This document shows, piece by piece, positions 22,850 through 35,957 of a stretch of 64,000 bases of DNA. The notes beneath the pieces were generated by a model. That model searched no databases, was not told the origin of the DNA, and saw only the letters and a program-made list of their open reading frames with translations. The stretch covers positions 11,180,501 through 11,244,500 of the forward strand of contig CANTUV010000007.1 of assembly GCA_947685225.1 (NCBI GenBank). The letters run 5' to 3'. Source of the DNA: Garcia nutans (lineage: Eukaryota > Streptophyta > Magnoliopsida > Malpighiales > Euphorbiaceae). Position 1 is the first letter of the stretch. Each line of letters opens with the position of its first letter. The position numbers were made by a program, and so were the translations under genes.

Positions 22850-25800
22850 ATGCCAGAGGAGGCTAGAGCTGTTCAGAGAGTTTATGTAATGCAAAAGAAG
22901 CCAGATGCTTCAGATGTCATAGTTGGTACTTTTTCTTTATTCGGTACCGCTTTGCATGCATTGATAGATCTTGAAGTCATTCACATATTAGTGTATCAGT
23001 TTTGCCTATGAGTGATGTGCATTATGAATCTTTAGAATTTGATGTATTGGTGACTAATCCCTTAGGGCATAGTGCGATAGTTAATAGAGTTTAACGAGAT
23101 AGTCCAATTGTGGTACAAGAAGAATAATTTCTCGGTGATTTGATTGAGATGCCATTTAAGGAATATGATATTATTTTAGGTATGGAATGGTTGTCGAGGC
23201 ATAGAGATATAGTTGACTGTCAGTAGAAGAATGTTATTTTAAGAACATTTGAGGGGAAAGAAGTAGTAGTGAGAGGTGAGTCAAGACACCTCTTGTCTAC
23301 TTTTATTTCTGCAATGGCTGCTAGAAGGATGATAAAGAAGTGGTGTGAGGCCTATTTGGCACATGTAATTGATACTAGAGCAGAGAAGTCTAAGCTGGAT
23401 AGTATTCCTACAGTGTCTAAATTTTCAGATGTATTCCCAGACGAACTACCAGGGTTACCTCCGATGAGAGAAGTGGAGTTTGGTATCGATGTAATGTCAA
23501 GTACCACTCCTATCTCTATTACCCCTTATCAAATAGCAGCAGCCGAGTTGAAGGAGTTGAAGGTGCAGTTACAGAAATTATTGGATAAAGGATTTATACA
23601 CCCTAGTGTTTCAACATGGGAAGCACCAGTCTTGTTTGTTAAAAAGAATGATGGTACCTTGAGATTATGTATTGATTATCGACAGTTGAATAAGGTGACC
23701 ATCAAGAATAAATATTCATCATCTCGTATTAATGATCTCTTTGATCAATTAAAGGGAGTAGCTGTGTTTTCTAAAATTACTTTGAGATCAGGGTATTATC
23801 AGCTGAGAGTGAAAGAGATAGATATACCCAAGACTGCTTTTTGTACGAGATATGGACACTATGAATTTTTTGTGATGCCTTTTGGGTTGACGAATGCACT
23901 AGCAGTTTTCATGTATTTAATGAATTGGATTTTTTTATCTTATCTAGATCAATTTATAGTGGTATTTTATTGATGATATTTTGGTGTATTCATATTATAA
24001 GAAAGATCATGATAGACATTTACATATTGTATTGTAGACATTAAGGGAAAAGCAATTATTTGCAAAATTATCTAAGTGTGAGTTTTGGTTAGATCAAGTA
24101 ACATTTCTTGGACATATTATTTCAGCAGAAGGGATTAGAGTAGACCCAAGTAAATATGATTGGAGGTGATCTTGAATTGGAGTTCACCTAAAAATGTTAC
24201 AGAAGTAAGGAGTTTTCTGGGATTGGCAGGTTATTACTGTCGATTTGTAAAAGGATTTTCTTTGATAGCCATGCCACTCACCAAATTACTTCGGAAAGAG
24301 GTGAAATTTGTATGGACAGACAAATGCCAAATTAGCTTTGAAAAGTTAAAAGATATATTGACTCATGCTCTTGTTCTTACTCTACCTATAGAAAATAAAC
24401 TATATGTGATATATAGTGATGCTTCACATAATGGTTTGGGATGTGTGTTGATGCAAGAAGGCAGAGTCATTGCTTATGCTTCTAGACAAATAAACCACAT
24501 GAATTGAATTACCCAACTCATAATCTAGTTTATGGGGAGAAATATTTTATCTATACAGATCGTAAAAGTTTAAAATATTTGAGTGTGTAAAAAGAGTTGA
24601 ATCTTTGACAAAGGTGATGGATAGAGTTGATTAAATATTATGATTGTTTGATTGATTACCATCCGGGTAAAGCTAATGTAGTTACAGATGCTCTAAGTCG
24701 AAAGTCAATGGCAGGATTAATTGCCTAATCTTTATTGTTGTTAGTTGAATTGAGAGCCTTACATGCTAGATTTAAATTTGACAATGATGGTGCACTTGTG
24801 GTGCAATTACAAACTAAGTCGTTACTTTTAGAACATATTAAAGAAGCATAAAAGGTAGATATGAAGATTCAGAAAATTTTGCAAGATTGGCAAAAAAGGG
24901 AGAGTGGAGATTTTCACATTGGAGATGATGGTAGTTTGAGGTATAGAACACGATTGTATATACCAAAAGATACAGAATTGAAGAAAAAGATTTTAGAAGA
25001 GACACATCAATCGACTTTTGCTATGCACCCTGAGAGTACTAAAATGTATCATGATTTAAAACAACATTACTGGTGGAAGAGTATGAAAAAGAATATAGCA
25101 GAATTTATATTCAAGTGTCTCACTTGTCAGAATATAAAGGCTGAACTTCAAGTTCCTTCAGAATTATTGCAGCCCTTATCGGTGCCTGAATGGAAGTGGG
25201 ATAAGGTAACTGTAGATTTTGTTACTGAATTACCTCTAACTCAAAAAAAGCATGATGTAATTTGGGCAGTTGTAGATAGAATGACAAAGTCGGCTCATTT
25301 CTTACCTGTGAGGATGGATTATTCCCTTGATAAATTGGCTGAAATCTATATCGATGAAATTGTAAGACTTTATGGGATTCCAATTTCATTAGTGTCCAGT
25401 CGAGATCCTAGATTCACTTCAAGATTTTAAAGAGTTTGCAAGATGCATTGGGTACTCGATTACATTTCAGTACTACTTTCCATCCCCAAACTGATGGACA
25501 GTCTGAAAGGGCAATATTAGTGTTAGAGAATATGTTAAGAAGTTGTGTTATTGATTTTATTGGCAGTTGGGATAAACATTTGCTATTGGTTGAATTTGCA
25601 TGTAATAATAGCTATCAATCTAGTATTGGTATGGCACCATATGAAGCTTTGTATGGGAGAAAATATAGAACGCCTTTATATTGGGATGAAGTTGGAGAAG
25701 AAAAATTAGTAGGTCCTGAATTGATTAAAGAAACAGAAGAGAAAGTAAAGATTATTTCTAGATCGGTTAAAAATAGCTTCAGGCCTATAGAATTCCTATG

Positions 25801-26270
25801 CGAATTTGAAAAGAAAAGACATAGAATATAATGTAGGTGATAAGGTATTTTTAAAAGTGTCTCCATGGAAGAAGGTGTTAAGATTTGGAAAGAAGAAAAA
25901 ATTGAGTCCACGTTTTATTGGACCGTATGAAGTGTTAGAAAGAGTTGGACCAATTGCCTATAGATTAGCGTTACCATCGGAGTTAGATAGAATTCATAAT
26001 GTATTTCATGTTTTTATGCTATGAAGATATAGGTCAGATCCATCAAATGTATTATCAATTGAATCTATTGAGGTGAATCTAGACTTCAGTTATGAAGAAG
26101 AACCGATAGCAATTTCGGCACGAGAAGAAAAGGAATTAAGAAATAAGAAAGTACCTTTAGTGAAGATTTTATGGAAGAATCACTCAACAAAATAGGCTAC
26201 ATGGAAAAGTGAACAACTAATGCAAAGTCAATACCCATAACTCTTCAGAACTAGCATCAGGTAATTTTAA
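22850..26270 (+). pseudogene. pol of the Tekay-like element
   Basis: Protease: GTFSLFGTALHALIDL near 22925-22970, with the DSGAT active site lost. RT at 23269-23973: APVLFVKKNDGTLRLCIDY, EFFVMPFGLTNA. The FIDD active-site block at about 23960 is split by a frameshift and stop. RT end and RNase H at 24160-24507 include FVWTDKCQISFEKLK and IYSDASHNGLGCVLM. Integrase at 24861-25831 has an intact HHCC region (HQSTFAMHPESTKMYHDL...CLTCQNI), TVDFVTELP, LVSSRDPRF (normally SDRD, so the second catalytic Asp is Ser) and HPQTDGQSER. The C-terminal region at 25806-26270 ends with an ATWKSEQLM chromodomain-like motif. About six stops or shifts. Confidence 0.85.
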
Positions 26271-26298
26271 GGATGAAATTATTTAAGAGGGAGAGAAT

Positions 26299-28684
26299 TG
26301 TAATGTTCTGATTTTTATTGAACCTATTTATATATTAATTGGTGAGAGATTAAGGATGGTTTAGATAAAAGAGATAGAAATATGAACAATATATATACTT
26401 CACATATAAAAAGTTAAATATAAATAATATATATATAACATATAAATGTTAAATGTAAATGGTAAAAGAATTAAAAAGTGGAAAGTGGAAAAGTTAAAAT
26501 ATAAATAATAATATTAAATATAAAAATCTAATTAGTAATAATATATATATGTATATATTCATGATAGGTAAAAAGGAAGGGTTGAGTTAATAATCTCTAG
26601 AAATTTCTTTACTTCTTCTTTTCTTTTCCTTCTTGGCCGTTCCTCATAGACAAGAGAAAGAGAGATGATTTTAATTTCTATAATCATCAAATTATACTAA
26701 GAATATTTCAAGAGGTGGTGATAGTTTTGGTGCTACATGGAATAATAAGTAAGTTTCTTCAATTCTCGATGAATTTTCTTTTAAGTAGGATTTTTAATAA
26801 ATTAAATGATTATTTAAAAGGTTAAAATGAAATTTATCAGTATAGAAATGATGAAATTAAAACTTGAGTGAGTGATGAAATATATTTGGTTAGAGTTTAG
26901 AGTAGTACAGATGAAAAATACGGTTTTATAAGGGATTTGGCTAAATATGAGTTGGAAGAAGATTAAAGAGCTTAAAAGTATTTATATGAGTTGCTAATAT
27001 CATTTTTTAAATTATAAATTGATTAGGGATTGATTAATTTGAATGAAGGAATTAATAGAAGGAAGTGAATGATTTAGAGGAATTATTTCTCCAATTTGAG
27101 CTTCAAAAATGTAAGTATATACTTAGATCATGCTCTTATCTTTGGTTTGCACCATTCTAAGTTGATAGGAGTGTGTTTTATTGATAAATATAGTTTGAAA
27201 AGGGAGTTTTGAGATGTCAAGGGTATGGCTATTGGGTGTCTAATTCGTACTTTAATTTAAATTTTATATTCAGAAATTTAGCCCGATAGGTGCAGTGACA
27301 CGCCTATGTCACTGGGCATGTTACAGCTTCTGTAAGACAGGATAAACGACACGTGCAGTGATACACCCATGTCACTGGGCGTGTCACAGCTTCTGTAAGA
27401 TAGGAAAAATGACACGTGCATGATACGCTCATGTCACTGGGCGTGTCAAAGCTTATGTAAAGTGGATAAATGACACGGTCAGTGACATGCCCAAATCTGT
27501 GGGCGTGTTAATTAAAGAATTTTGTTCAAAATAGTTATTTTTCTTTACTTTCATCCGTGATTCATGGCTTGCATAGCTATATCTTTATATAAATTGTATT
27601 GAGAATGTATAAATGATTATAAAATGAAGAATAATGATAAATTTTGATGATTATGATAAATGTTAGTATGTTGATGAACCATATGGTGAATGGCATAAAT
27701 ATATTGATATAATGTGAAAAGTTGTTTGTTGCCTTATATTATAAATAGTTGTCAAAATATTATGTTAGGCAGTTGGCATGCCATATATGCTTGGGGTGAG
27801 ATACTGGATGTCACAGATATCGCTACGCCTCTGAGTTAGACACGTTGATGTCACTACTGTTGATATATATTGTGGATGAGACACCGGGTGTCATAGATAT
27901 TGCTACGTCCATTAGCTAGGCACATTAGTGTCATTATGATAAAATAGACTAAAATAATGATTCTGAAACTAATTTATTGTATAAGGAGTGTGGGCCCATT
28001 GCATGATGCATGCTAAGTATATATTTATACAGTTATTTTTATATTAAATTTTAATATATCTTTATATTATGTTGTCATATTAATATTGCATTATCAAGTA
28101 TATACCATTGAGCTTGTAGCTTAGTACGAGTTGTTTATCGCGCAGGTGAAGGAATAAAAGTTGAAAGTTCTTCTAAACCAGGTCAAGCATAGATAGTGAT
28201 CAAATACTAGAACCGTCGGTTGCTACAGGTCAAGCCTAAGCATAACATGTAAATATTTTTTTCAGATGTTATGGATGTAATAACTATTTTATAAAATATA
28301 ACAAATTGTATTATGACTAAAAGATGTTTGGTAAATAAATAATATCATATTCACTTATCTATATATGTATGTATGTAAAATATGAAATTTTGGGATATTA
28401 ATGAAAGAGAATATTTTGAGAACTATTATATGTATATATAGGTTAAATTGATTGAATTTGATAATACTTGTATTTTTAATGAAACCCTGGCAAAATTTCT
28501 ATAAATTGATTTATCTTTCTTATACCTATTCATTTATTTATATAATAACATAAACTATCAACTAAATGATGTGAATAGATGATGTACGATTAATGTGTTT
28601 AGTAATGCTCTTATGCTCTATTTGTGCATATTACACATTTGAGGGAATGTGTATGATGTGTGGATAGAATATAAGGGTATTATA
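26299..28684 (+). repeat. Second LTR of the Tekay-like element, shared with a downstream internal copy
   Basis: It starts TGTAATGTTCTGATT and ends GGGTATTATA. It is both the 3' LTR of the 21489-26298 internal region and the 5' LTR of the truncated region that starts at 28685. Confidence 0.9.
27285..27510. repeat. Matching tandem CACGTG units in LTR 2
   Basis: These are the same units as at 20113-20305, better preserved here, with the ACACGTGCA core in two units. The shared structure shows the array was present before the element duplicated. Confidence 0.75.
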
Positions 28685-31285
28685 TTTATTTTAGTATCAG
28701 AGTCTAGGTTTGATATTCTCAACCTAGGTATGAGAGAAAAAGGGGAATTTCAAAGTTGATTTAAAAAAAAATATTATACATGTATATGCTTAGGCATTTG
28801 AATTGGTCTTTAATGTGGCAACCCTTGATTTTGTAACAGATATAGATTGTAAAGATGTCTCAATCTCATAGATCAGATGAGGGTATTGTAGAGAGCGTTG
28901 CTCCAGGGGAAGGTATGGCTGGAGCAAGTATAGGATCTCCCGAGGAGCCATCAGTGCCAAATAGATCAGTAGTCGGAGAGGTTCCACCAGGTTGGGTGCG
29001 CCATATGGTGGAATTATTGCAACAAGTTTCGGTGCAGCCCCAACCACAGCCGCTGCCGCAACAACAACAATTATCTACTAGAAGGTATGATAAGCTAAGA
29101 AAAAAAGCTAAGGAAGTTTGGAGCTACGGATTTCTTTGGCACTACAGATCCAGCTGTAGGGGAGCAGTGGCTGGATAAAGTTCAAAGAATATTTATCCAG
29201 TTACAGGCTAGTGCAGAAGAGAAATTTGATTATGCCATGTCTCTTCTACAGGGGGATGCTTATGATTGGTGGAAAACAGTTTCTCATGCCACTGATGATC
29301 CTCCGGTGTTGACTTATATCGATTTTCTATAGGAGTTTGATAAGAAATTTACTCCTCAAGAGTATAAAGATGCAAAGAAGAAGGAGTTTATGAGTCTAAA
29401 GCAAGATACAAAGACAGTGACAGAGTACGAAAAGAATTTTATTTGACTGAGCAAATATGCAGAAGGGATTTTGACTGATGAGATAGACAGGCATCAAAGA
29501 TTTGAGGAGAGTTTGATGACATGAAGGAGATTGTTGGGGAGCAAATTTTAGAGGTTGTTTTAGGTGTGGATCTTCAAGTCATTTTATTAGAGATTGTCCA
29601 GAACCACCGGATGAGAGATCAGTTGATACAATAGTATCTAGACAGAGCAGTAGAGGAGGTAGGTAAAGTTGAGGTAGTGGTAGAGGTGGTAGATTCAAAG
29701 CTAGTCAGAGAGGGGATTCAACATCTGTTAGTATGCCAGAGGAGACTAGAGCTGTTCAGACAGTTTATGTAATGCAGAAGAAGCCAGATGCTTCAGATGT
29801 CATAGTTGGTACTTTTTCTTTATTCGGTACCTCTTTGCATGCATTGATAGATCCTAGATATACTCATTCGTATATTAGTGCATCAGTTTTACCTATGGTG
29901 ATGTGTATTATGAATATTTAGGATTTGATATATTGGTGACTAATCTCTTAGAGCATAGTGTGATAGTTAGTATAGTTTACAGAGATAGTCCAATTATGGT
30001 ACAAGAAGAAGAATTTCTCAGTAATTTGATTGAGATGCCATTTAGGGAATATGATATTATTTTAGGTATGGTCTGGTGTTCGAGGCATAGAGCTATAGTT
30101 GACTGTTAGTAGAAGAATGTTATTTTAAGAACATTTAAGGGGAAAGAAATAGTAGTGAGAGGTGAGTCAAGACACCTCTTATCTTCTTTTATTTCTGCAA
30201 TGGCTGCTAGAAGGATGATAAAGAAGGGGTGTGGGGCCTATTTTGCACATGTAATTGATACTAGAGCAGAGAAGTCTAAGCTTGATAGTATTCCTACAGT
30301 GTCTAAATTTTCGGATGTATTCCTAGACGAACTACTAGGGTTACCTCCGATGAGAGAAGTGGAGTTTGGTATCGATGTAATACCGGATACCACTCCTATC
30401 TCTATTACCCCTTATCGAATGGCACCAGCCGAGTTGAAGGAGTTAAAGGTACAGTTACAGGAATTATTGGATAAATAATTTATATACCCTAGTGTTTCAC
30501 CATAGGGAGCATCAGTCTTATTTATTAAAAAAAGGATGGTGCCTTGAGATTATGTATCGATTATTGACAGTTGAATAAGATGATCATAAAAAATAAATAT
30601 CAATTACCTCGTATTGATGATCTCTTTGATCAATTAAAGAGAGTAACTGTGTTTTCTAAAATTGATTTGAGATCAGGGTATCATCAGCTAAGAGTGAAAG
30701 AGATAGATGTACCCAAGACTGTTTTTCGTACGAGATATGGACACTATGAATTTCTTGTGATGCCTTTTGGGCTGACTAATACACCAATAGTTTCATGGAT
30801 TTAATGAATCGAATTTTTTTATCTTATCTAGATCAATTTGTAGTGGTGTTTATTGATGATATTTTAGTGTCTTCGCGTTATAAGGAAGATTATTATAGAC
30901 ATTTACATATTGTATTACAGACATTAAGGGAAAAGCAATTGTTTGCAAAATTATCTAAGTGTGAGTTTTGGTTAGATCAAGTAACATTTCTTAGACATAT
31001 AATTTTTCAGCAGAAGGGATTAGAATAAACCCAAGTAAAATTGAGGCGATCTTGAATTAGAGTTCTCCTAAAGGTATTACAAAAATATGGAGTTTTTGGG
31101 ATTGACATGTTATTACCATCGATTTGTAAAAGGGTTTTCTATGATAGTCATGTCACTCACCAAATTACTTCGAAAAGGGGTAAAATTTGTATGGATAGAC
31201 AATTGCCAAATGAGCTTTGAATAATTAAAAGAAATTTTGACTAATGCTCCTGTTCTTACTCTACCTGTAGAAAATAAACCATATG
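28685..31285 (+). pseudogene. Second, truncated internal region of the Tekay-like element
   Basis: This repeats the internal region of the upstream copy directly after LTR 2. Gag starts at 28855 (MSQSHRSDEGIVESVAPG). About 350 bp are missing from late gag at about 29515, where the sequence jumps to the zinc knuckle. Protease (29733-30109) keeps GTFSLFGTSLHALIDPRYTH. RT (30155-31028) keeps PRIDDLFDQLKRV, FRTRYGHYEFLVMPFGLTN and an intact VVFIDDILVSSRYKED, the block that is broken in the first copy. Similarity ends at 31285 within RNase H, at AAATAAACCATATG. Stops occur throughout. Confidence 0.87.
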
Positions 31286-31892
31286 ACACATTGCTTGATT
31301 AGTTAAATAATATAACATTATTTAAAGTTATAATAATCTACAACTTTAAAATATTTTGAAATATCATTTAAAGATAATAATAATAATAGTAATAATAAAG
31401 AAATTTGAGATGGAGTTCAGTTGAAAAAGAATTAAAAATTAATATGAGAATTTAAAACTTTAAAGTAAAATAAAATAATAATATATAACATATAATATAA
31501 AAGAAAAGAAGAAGATAAGGGGAAAAAATGGGCTGGAAAAAAAATAAAAATAAAAGAAAAAAAAGAGAGAAAGAGAGACGATAGAGAAAAAAATCAACAC
31601 TACATATTTTTTGGTGATAACTTCATCACCGGAATTTTAATTGATGCACTGTCAGTGGCATTGGAAAGATAACATCAAGAAAAAGCTAAAGGCATTAGAA
31701 TTACTCTGATCAGAGTCTAGACGACACCGAACACGCTTCCCAAAATTGCTATAACTAATTCCAGCAAACTCCGGCGACCGAAACTTTAAAGGTCATATCT
31801 CCCTCATCTAAACTCCAATTCTGGTGATTCAAGATGTGTTGGAATCCTTTTTTATAACTTTAATTTGAGTACTAGTAGACCATGAGAGTATC

Positions 31893-32440
31893 TGACGTAA
31901 CGGGAGTAATAAATAAAGGTGTTATTCCTGTTTAGTCTAAGAATACCCAAGTAGTAAACATAAAATAAGAGAAAAACTTCTCTACTGAATTATTATTAAA
32001 CTCTGAAAACTGTCCTCTACTTATTCAAATATTACATTATAAAGCTTTAGAATTATAGAAAACCCTAATTCCAAATAAGAAAAGTAACAGATTGCCAAAA
32101 TAAAAGAATTACAAGTATAAAAGAATATTATTTAACGAGACAGACAAAATGTCCAAACGACGTCTCGATCCAAGGGTTCTAAATAAGGAAATAAAAATAT
32201 ACCCTAAGCTATCATAAAAGTAAAACGCATTTTCAGAGGCCTAAATAATGAAATTTGGCCGAAAACTGATGGACCTCACTGCAAAGAGTGATTTTAACTC
32301 ACTGACTCATTTCTCATTAGGCTAGGCCCTTAGAATGCCCAGTTTGCAATATCAACTTTTAGCAATAATTACCAAAATGCCACTATGACAGTTTTTAGCC
32401 AAACTGCTCCATGAAAGTCAAAGCTCTCTATTCCACATCA
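31893..32440 (-). repeat. 3' LTR of the RT-less Ty3 element
   Basis: 548 bp. The purine-rich tract ATGAGGGAAA lies just upstream on the minus strand, as expected for plus-strand priming. The integrase frame runs 13 bases into this LTR before its stop. Confidence 0.88.
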
Positions 32441-35384
32441 TTTCCCTCATGATAGAAAAAATTCGCCCTCAAATTATCAGCAGTATCATCATCAGAAGAG
32501 TCTTCTTGAAAAGGAATCAAATGCTTCACATTAAATACATCAACAGTACGGATATGGCTGGGCAATTTGAGGCGGTAGGCATTAGGATTAATCTTTTCAA
32601 TGATTTTCACAGGACCAATCTTCTTGGCAAAAAGCTTATTATATTCTCCAACTGAGAAGCGCTCTTTAGTGAGGACAACCCATACAAAATCACCCACCTC
32701 AAATTCAACATGGCGGCGCTTATGGTCTGCAGCTTGCTTATACTTGGCATTTGCTTGCAGTAAGTTGGCGTGCACTATCTTATGAACGTCCTGCAAATTA
32801 GCTACAAAATCTGCTTCTTTGTCATGAACTCTAGTCTTGTCAGGCAGAGGAAAAAGATATAAGGGTCTCCTGGGCATAACCGAATACACAACCTGAAAAG
32901 GGCTGAAACCTGAACTTCTGTTGACAGCATGATTATGAGCAAACTCAATCTGGCATAACTTCTAGTCTCAACTCTTCACATTATCACCAACCAAACTACG
33001 AAGTAGATTGCCCAAGGATCTATTCACCACTTTAGTTGTGTATTAACCATTTTCATAAACTACGCCAAAAGTGACTGATGAAGCGGGTATCTCTATCAGA
33101 CACAATAGATGTAGGCAGGCCATGAAGGCAATACACTTCACGAAAATACAACTGGGCCACATTGACAGTATCTGACTTTCTCTTGCATGGAATAAAATGA
33201 ACCATCTTAGAAAAATGATTAACAACAACAAAGATGGAATCATTACCACACTGTGTGCGAGGCAAGCCCAATACAAAGTCCATGTTGATGTCGACCCAAG
33301 GCTGAGTAGGCACTGGCAGGGGCATGTATAGGCCAACATTATTGACTGTACCCTTAGAAACTTGGCAAATTTGACATTCGCTACACATACTTGTCCACTT
33401 CTCTTTGTATAGTAGGCCAGAAATAGGAAGCTTGAACCAGTTGCAAGGTTTTGTCGCGACCAACATGCCCTTCTTCATGCAACTCCTAAATGATCTTGAG
33501 GCGCAAGCTGCAATCTGGAATACATAATTGGTTCCTTTTGAATAAGAACCCATCATGCAACAAGAAATCTATTCTTTCACCTGCTTGAACCTTTTCCAGA
33601 ATAGTAGAAAAGAATGGATCAGTAATAAACAAGTCACAAAAAGAGTCCAAGCCAGGTACCTCAACTTGCATTGCAACCAAGAAATTACTCATGCTTCTCA
33701 AAGCATCAGCAACTCTATTTGTAACCTCCTTCCCAACAAGAGCAAAGACCATTTCTGTTCCCTACAACTCATTAATAAATCTAGCCAACGACAACAGCTT
33801 GGTATTATCCCCAGTTGGTTTTACCTTTTCTGGCTCTTTACTAGGTAGTAATACAATTTTTACATTATTAAATACAAAAGAATATGTATTAGCATGGCCA
33901 TCACAAATGACCTTCCTTTCATACTGCCAAGGTCTCCCTAACAATAAGTGACATGCATCCATAGAAATCACATCACATCACACATTATCTTTATATTTAG
34001 AACCAATGGAAAAGGTTACCAAAGCACATAGTGAAATAGTTACCTCACCACCCTTCTTTAACCAAGCTAGTTTGTAGGGCCTAGGATGCTTCTCAGTCAT
34101 CATTCCTAATTTCTGCACTGCCTTAGCTGCAATAATAATCTTATAACTATCAGCATCAATGATAAAGTGATAGACTTTATCGAGAATGGTGTAGTTTGAT
34201 TGGAAAATATTAGTCCATAGCCAATCTTCTTCAACAGCCTTAGGGGTCAGACAAGATTGCCTGACGACCAAAGCAATGCCTATATCTCCTGCTACCACCT
34301 CCTCATCAACCACCTCTTCATCATCAAACATTGCTCTCCTATAATGTCTACACCTCCATCTTTATAGTCATCTGCTTCTATAAAGAGTGCTTTCTTTCTT
34401 GATGTTTTCTTACATTCATACTGCCTATGCCCAATCTCACCACATCTGAAACATTTCAAACCACTACCAGTTATTATGTTATGCTGGTTTTGGTTGCCAG
34501 TGCCTTTCCTACTCGGTTAGCTGCACTACTGCTGCCAACGCCACTGCCACTACCTCTCATATTGACAAATGACACATAAGTACCTGTTCGCCTGGAGTGT
34601 TTCTCCACATGTAAGGCTTTTTGATGAGAATCAGAGATTAAGACAGGATCAAACAAATTGACAGTATCCTGAATTTGCCCCCTAAGACTACCAATATATC
34701 TTGCCACCAACTGATCCTATGTCTCATGTATGTCATTTCTGGCTATCAACTGGTAGAATTCAGTGGTATAGTTGTCCACTTACCTAGCTCCCTGCCTCAG
34801 ATTCTGCAACCTCTGGTATATTAACCTCTGAAAGTTGTGAGGCAAAAACTCAGTTCGCAAATGCTTCCTCATCTTTTTTCAACTGACGATCTTAGCATTG
34901 CCTTGATTGTTCCCTGTTAATTTAGGTCGCTGCCCTATCCCACAGCCTTGTTGCAACTAAGGAGACACGTTTATCATCAAACACTCTTTTAAATTCCATG
35001 ATCTATTTTGTTGTAGCCAACCAGTCTAAAAATTCTTCTGGTTTAAGGCTGCCATGAAATTATGATATTTCTGTTCCCATTCCAAATTTCCAGCGCCTAT
35101 CTTCAATAGGAGCTCTATATTCTTTGTGCGGCTCTTCTTCATAATAAGCTCCTCCTTTAATATCAGAACCCCCTATCGGATCCATCTATACTAGGGTTCC
35201 CCTGCTGGTTAGGGTTTGCCCTATTCTGACCCCTCATGAGATGAACCATTCATTCTGTTAACCGGTCTATCATCTATTCCATTCTTTCATCCATCATCTA
35301 TCCCATTCGTTGCTTAAGATGGGCTATGTGTTCACGCTCATTCACGTCATTTAAGCGCTATTGTAGTTGTCTTCGCGGTGCCAT
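32428..35384 (-). pseudogene. gag-protease-integrase of the RT-less Ty3 element
   Basis: Gag starts at 35384 (MAPRRQLQ then a stop) and runs with several stops to about 34430. It includes LRGQIQDTVNLFDPV at 34640-34700 and a zinc knuckle near 34390-34460. Protease spans 34331-33762, ending DACHLLLGRPWQYERKV. The next block, from 33752, is GKEVTNRVADALRSMSN, which is the very end of RNase H. Integrase follows: CSECQICQVSKG zinc region, INMDFVLGLPRTQ, IVSDRDTRFISHFW, and a C-terminal VGDFVWVVLTKERF domain ending at 32428. Frameshifts at about 33490 and 33050 break integrase. Confidence 0.85.
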
Positions 35385-35403
35385 CATTATTCAAGAACGA
35401 ACA

Positions 35404-35418
35404 TGGCTCTGATACCAA
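35404..35418 (-). promoter_or_regulatory. tRNA-Met primer-binding site
   Basis: The minus strand reads TTGGTATCAGAGCCA one base inside the 5' LTR, an exact match to the initiator tRNA-Met type site used by many plant retrotransposons. Confidence 0.85.
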
Positions 35419-35419
35419 C

Positions 35420-35957
35420 TGACGTAAGAAAAATAATAAACAAATGTGTTATTTTTGTTTAGTCTAAGAATGCCTAGGTAATAAATACAAAATGAAAGAA
35501 AAATTTCTCTAGTGAATTATTATTAAACTCTGAAAATTGTCCTCCACTTCTTCAAATATTATATTATAAAGCTTTAGAGTTACAGAAAATCCTAATTCCA
35601 AAGCAGATTGCCAAAATAAAAAAATTACAAGTACAGAAAAATATTATTTAATGAGGCAAATAAAATTCCCAAACGGCGCCTCGATCCAAGGGTTCTAAAT
35701 AAGAAAATAAAAATATGCTCTTAGCTGCTATAAAAGTAAAACACGTTTTCGGGGGCCTAAACGATGGAATTTGGCCAAAAAGTGATGGACCACACTGCAA
35801 AGCAGTGAGTTTGACTCGCTGGCCCATTTTCTTTTGGGCTAGGCTCTTAGAACGCCTAGTTTGCAACATCAACTTTTGACAGTAATTATCAAACTGCCAC
35901 TATGACAGTTTTCGATCAAATTGCTCCATAAAAGTCAAAACTCTCTGTTCCACATCA
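35420..35957 (-). repeat. 5' LTR of the RT-less Ty3 element
   Basis: 538 bp, starting TGACGTAAG and ending CCACATCA in plus orientation. It matches 31893-32440 over its length. Differences are scattered, for example TTTAACGAGACAGACAAAATG against TTTAATGAGGCAAATAAAATT-type changes. Confidence 0.88.

Larger units (their letters stand above)
19142..28684 (+). mobile_element. Ty3 LTR retrotransposon, Tekay/Del-like chromovirus, 9.5 kb
   Basis: Two long LTRs (19142-21488 and 26299-28684, about 2.35 kb) enclose a 4.8 kb internal region in plus orientation. A tRNA-Met type primer site follows the first LTR and a purine tract (AAGAGGGAGAGAAT) precedes the second. Gag, protease, RT, RNase H, integrase and a C-terminal chromodomain-like segment occur in Ty3 order. 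The very long LTRs and the KKLSPRFIGPYEVLERVGP-type integrase tail fit the Tekay (Del) clade. A second internal region begins straight after LTR 2, so this is one unit of a tandem structure. All reading frames are broken. Confidence 0.9.
31893..35957 (-). mobile_element. Ty3 retrotransposon lacking reverse transcriptase and RNase H
   Basis: LTRs lie at 31893-32440 and 35420-35957 (about 540 bp) with TG...CA ends. A tRNA-Met primer site (TTGGTATCAGAGCCA on the minus strand) sits beside the 35420 LTR. Coding order on the minus strand is gag, protease, then directly the end of RNase H and integrase. The RT domain and most of RNase H, about 1.5 kb in family members, are missing between about 33760 and 33750. 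The flanks GTATC and AGATC match at only 3 of 5 bases. The solo LTR at 5410-5913 belongs to the same family. Confidence 0.85.
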
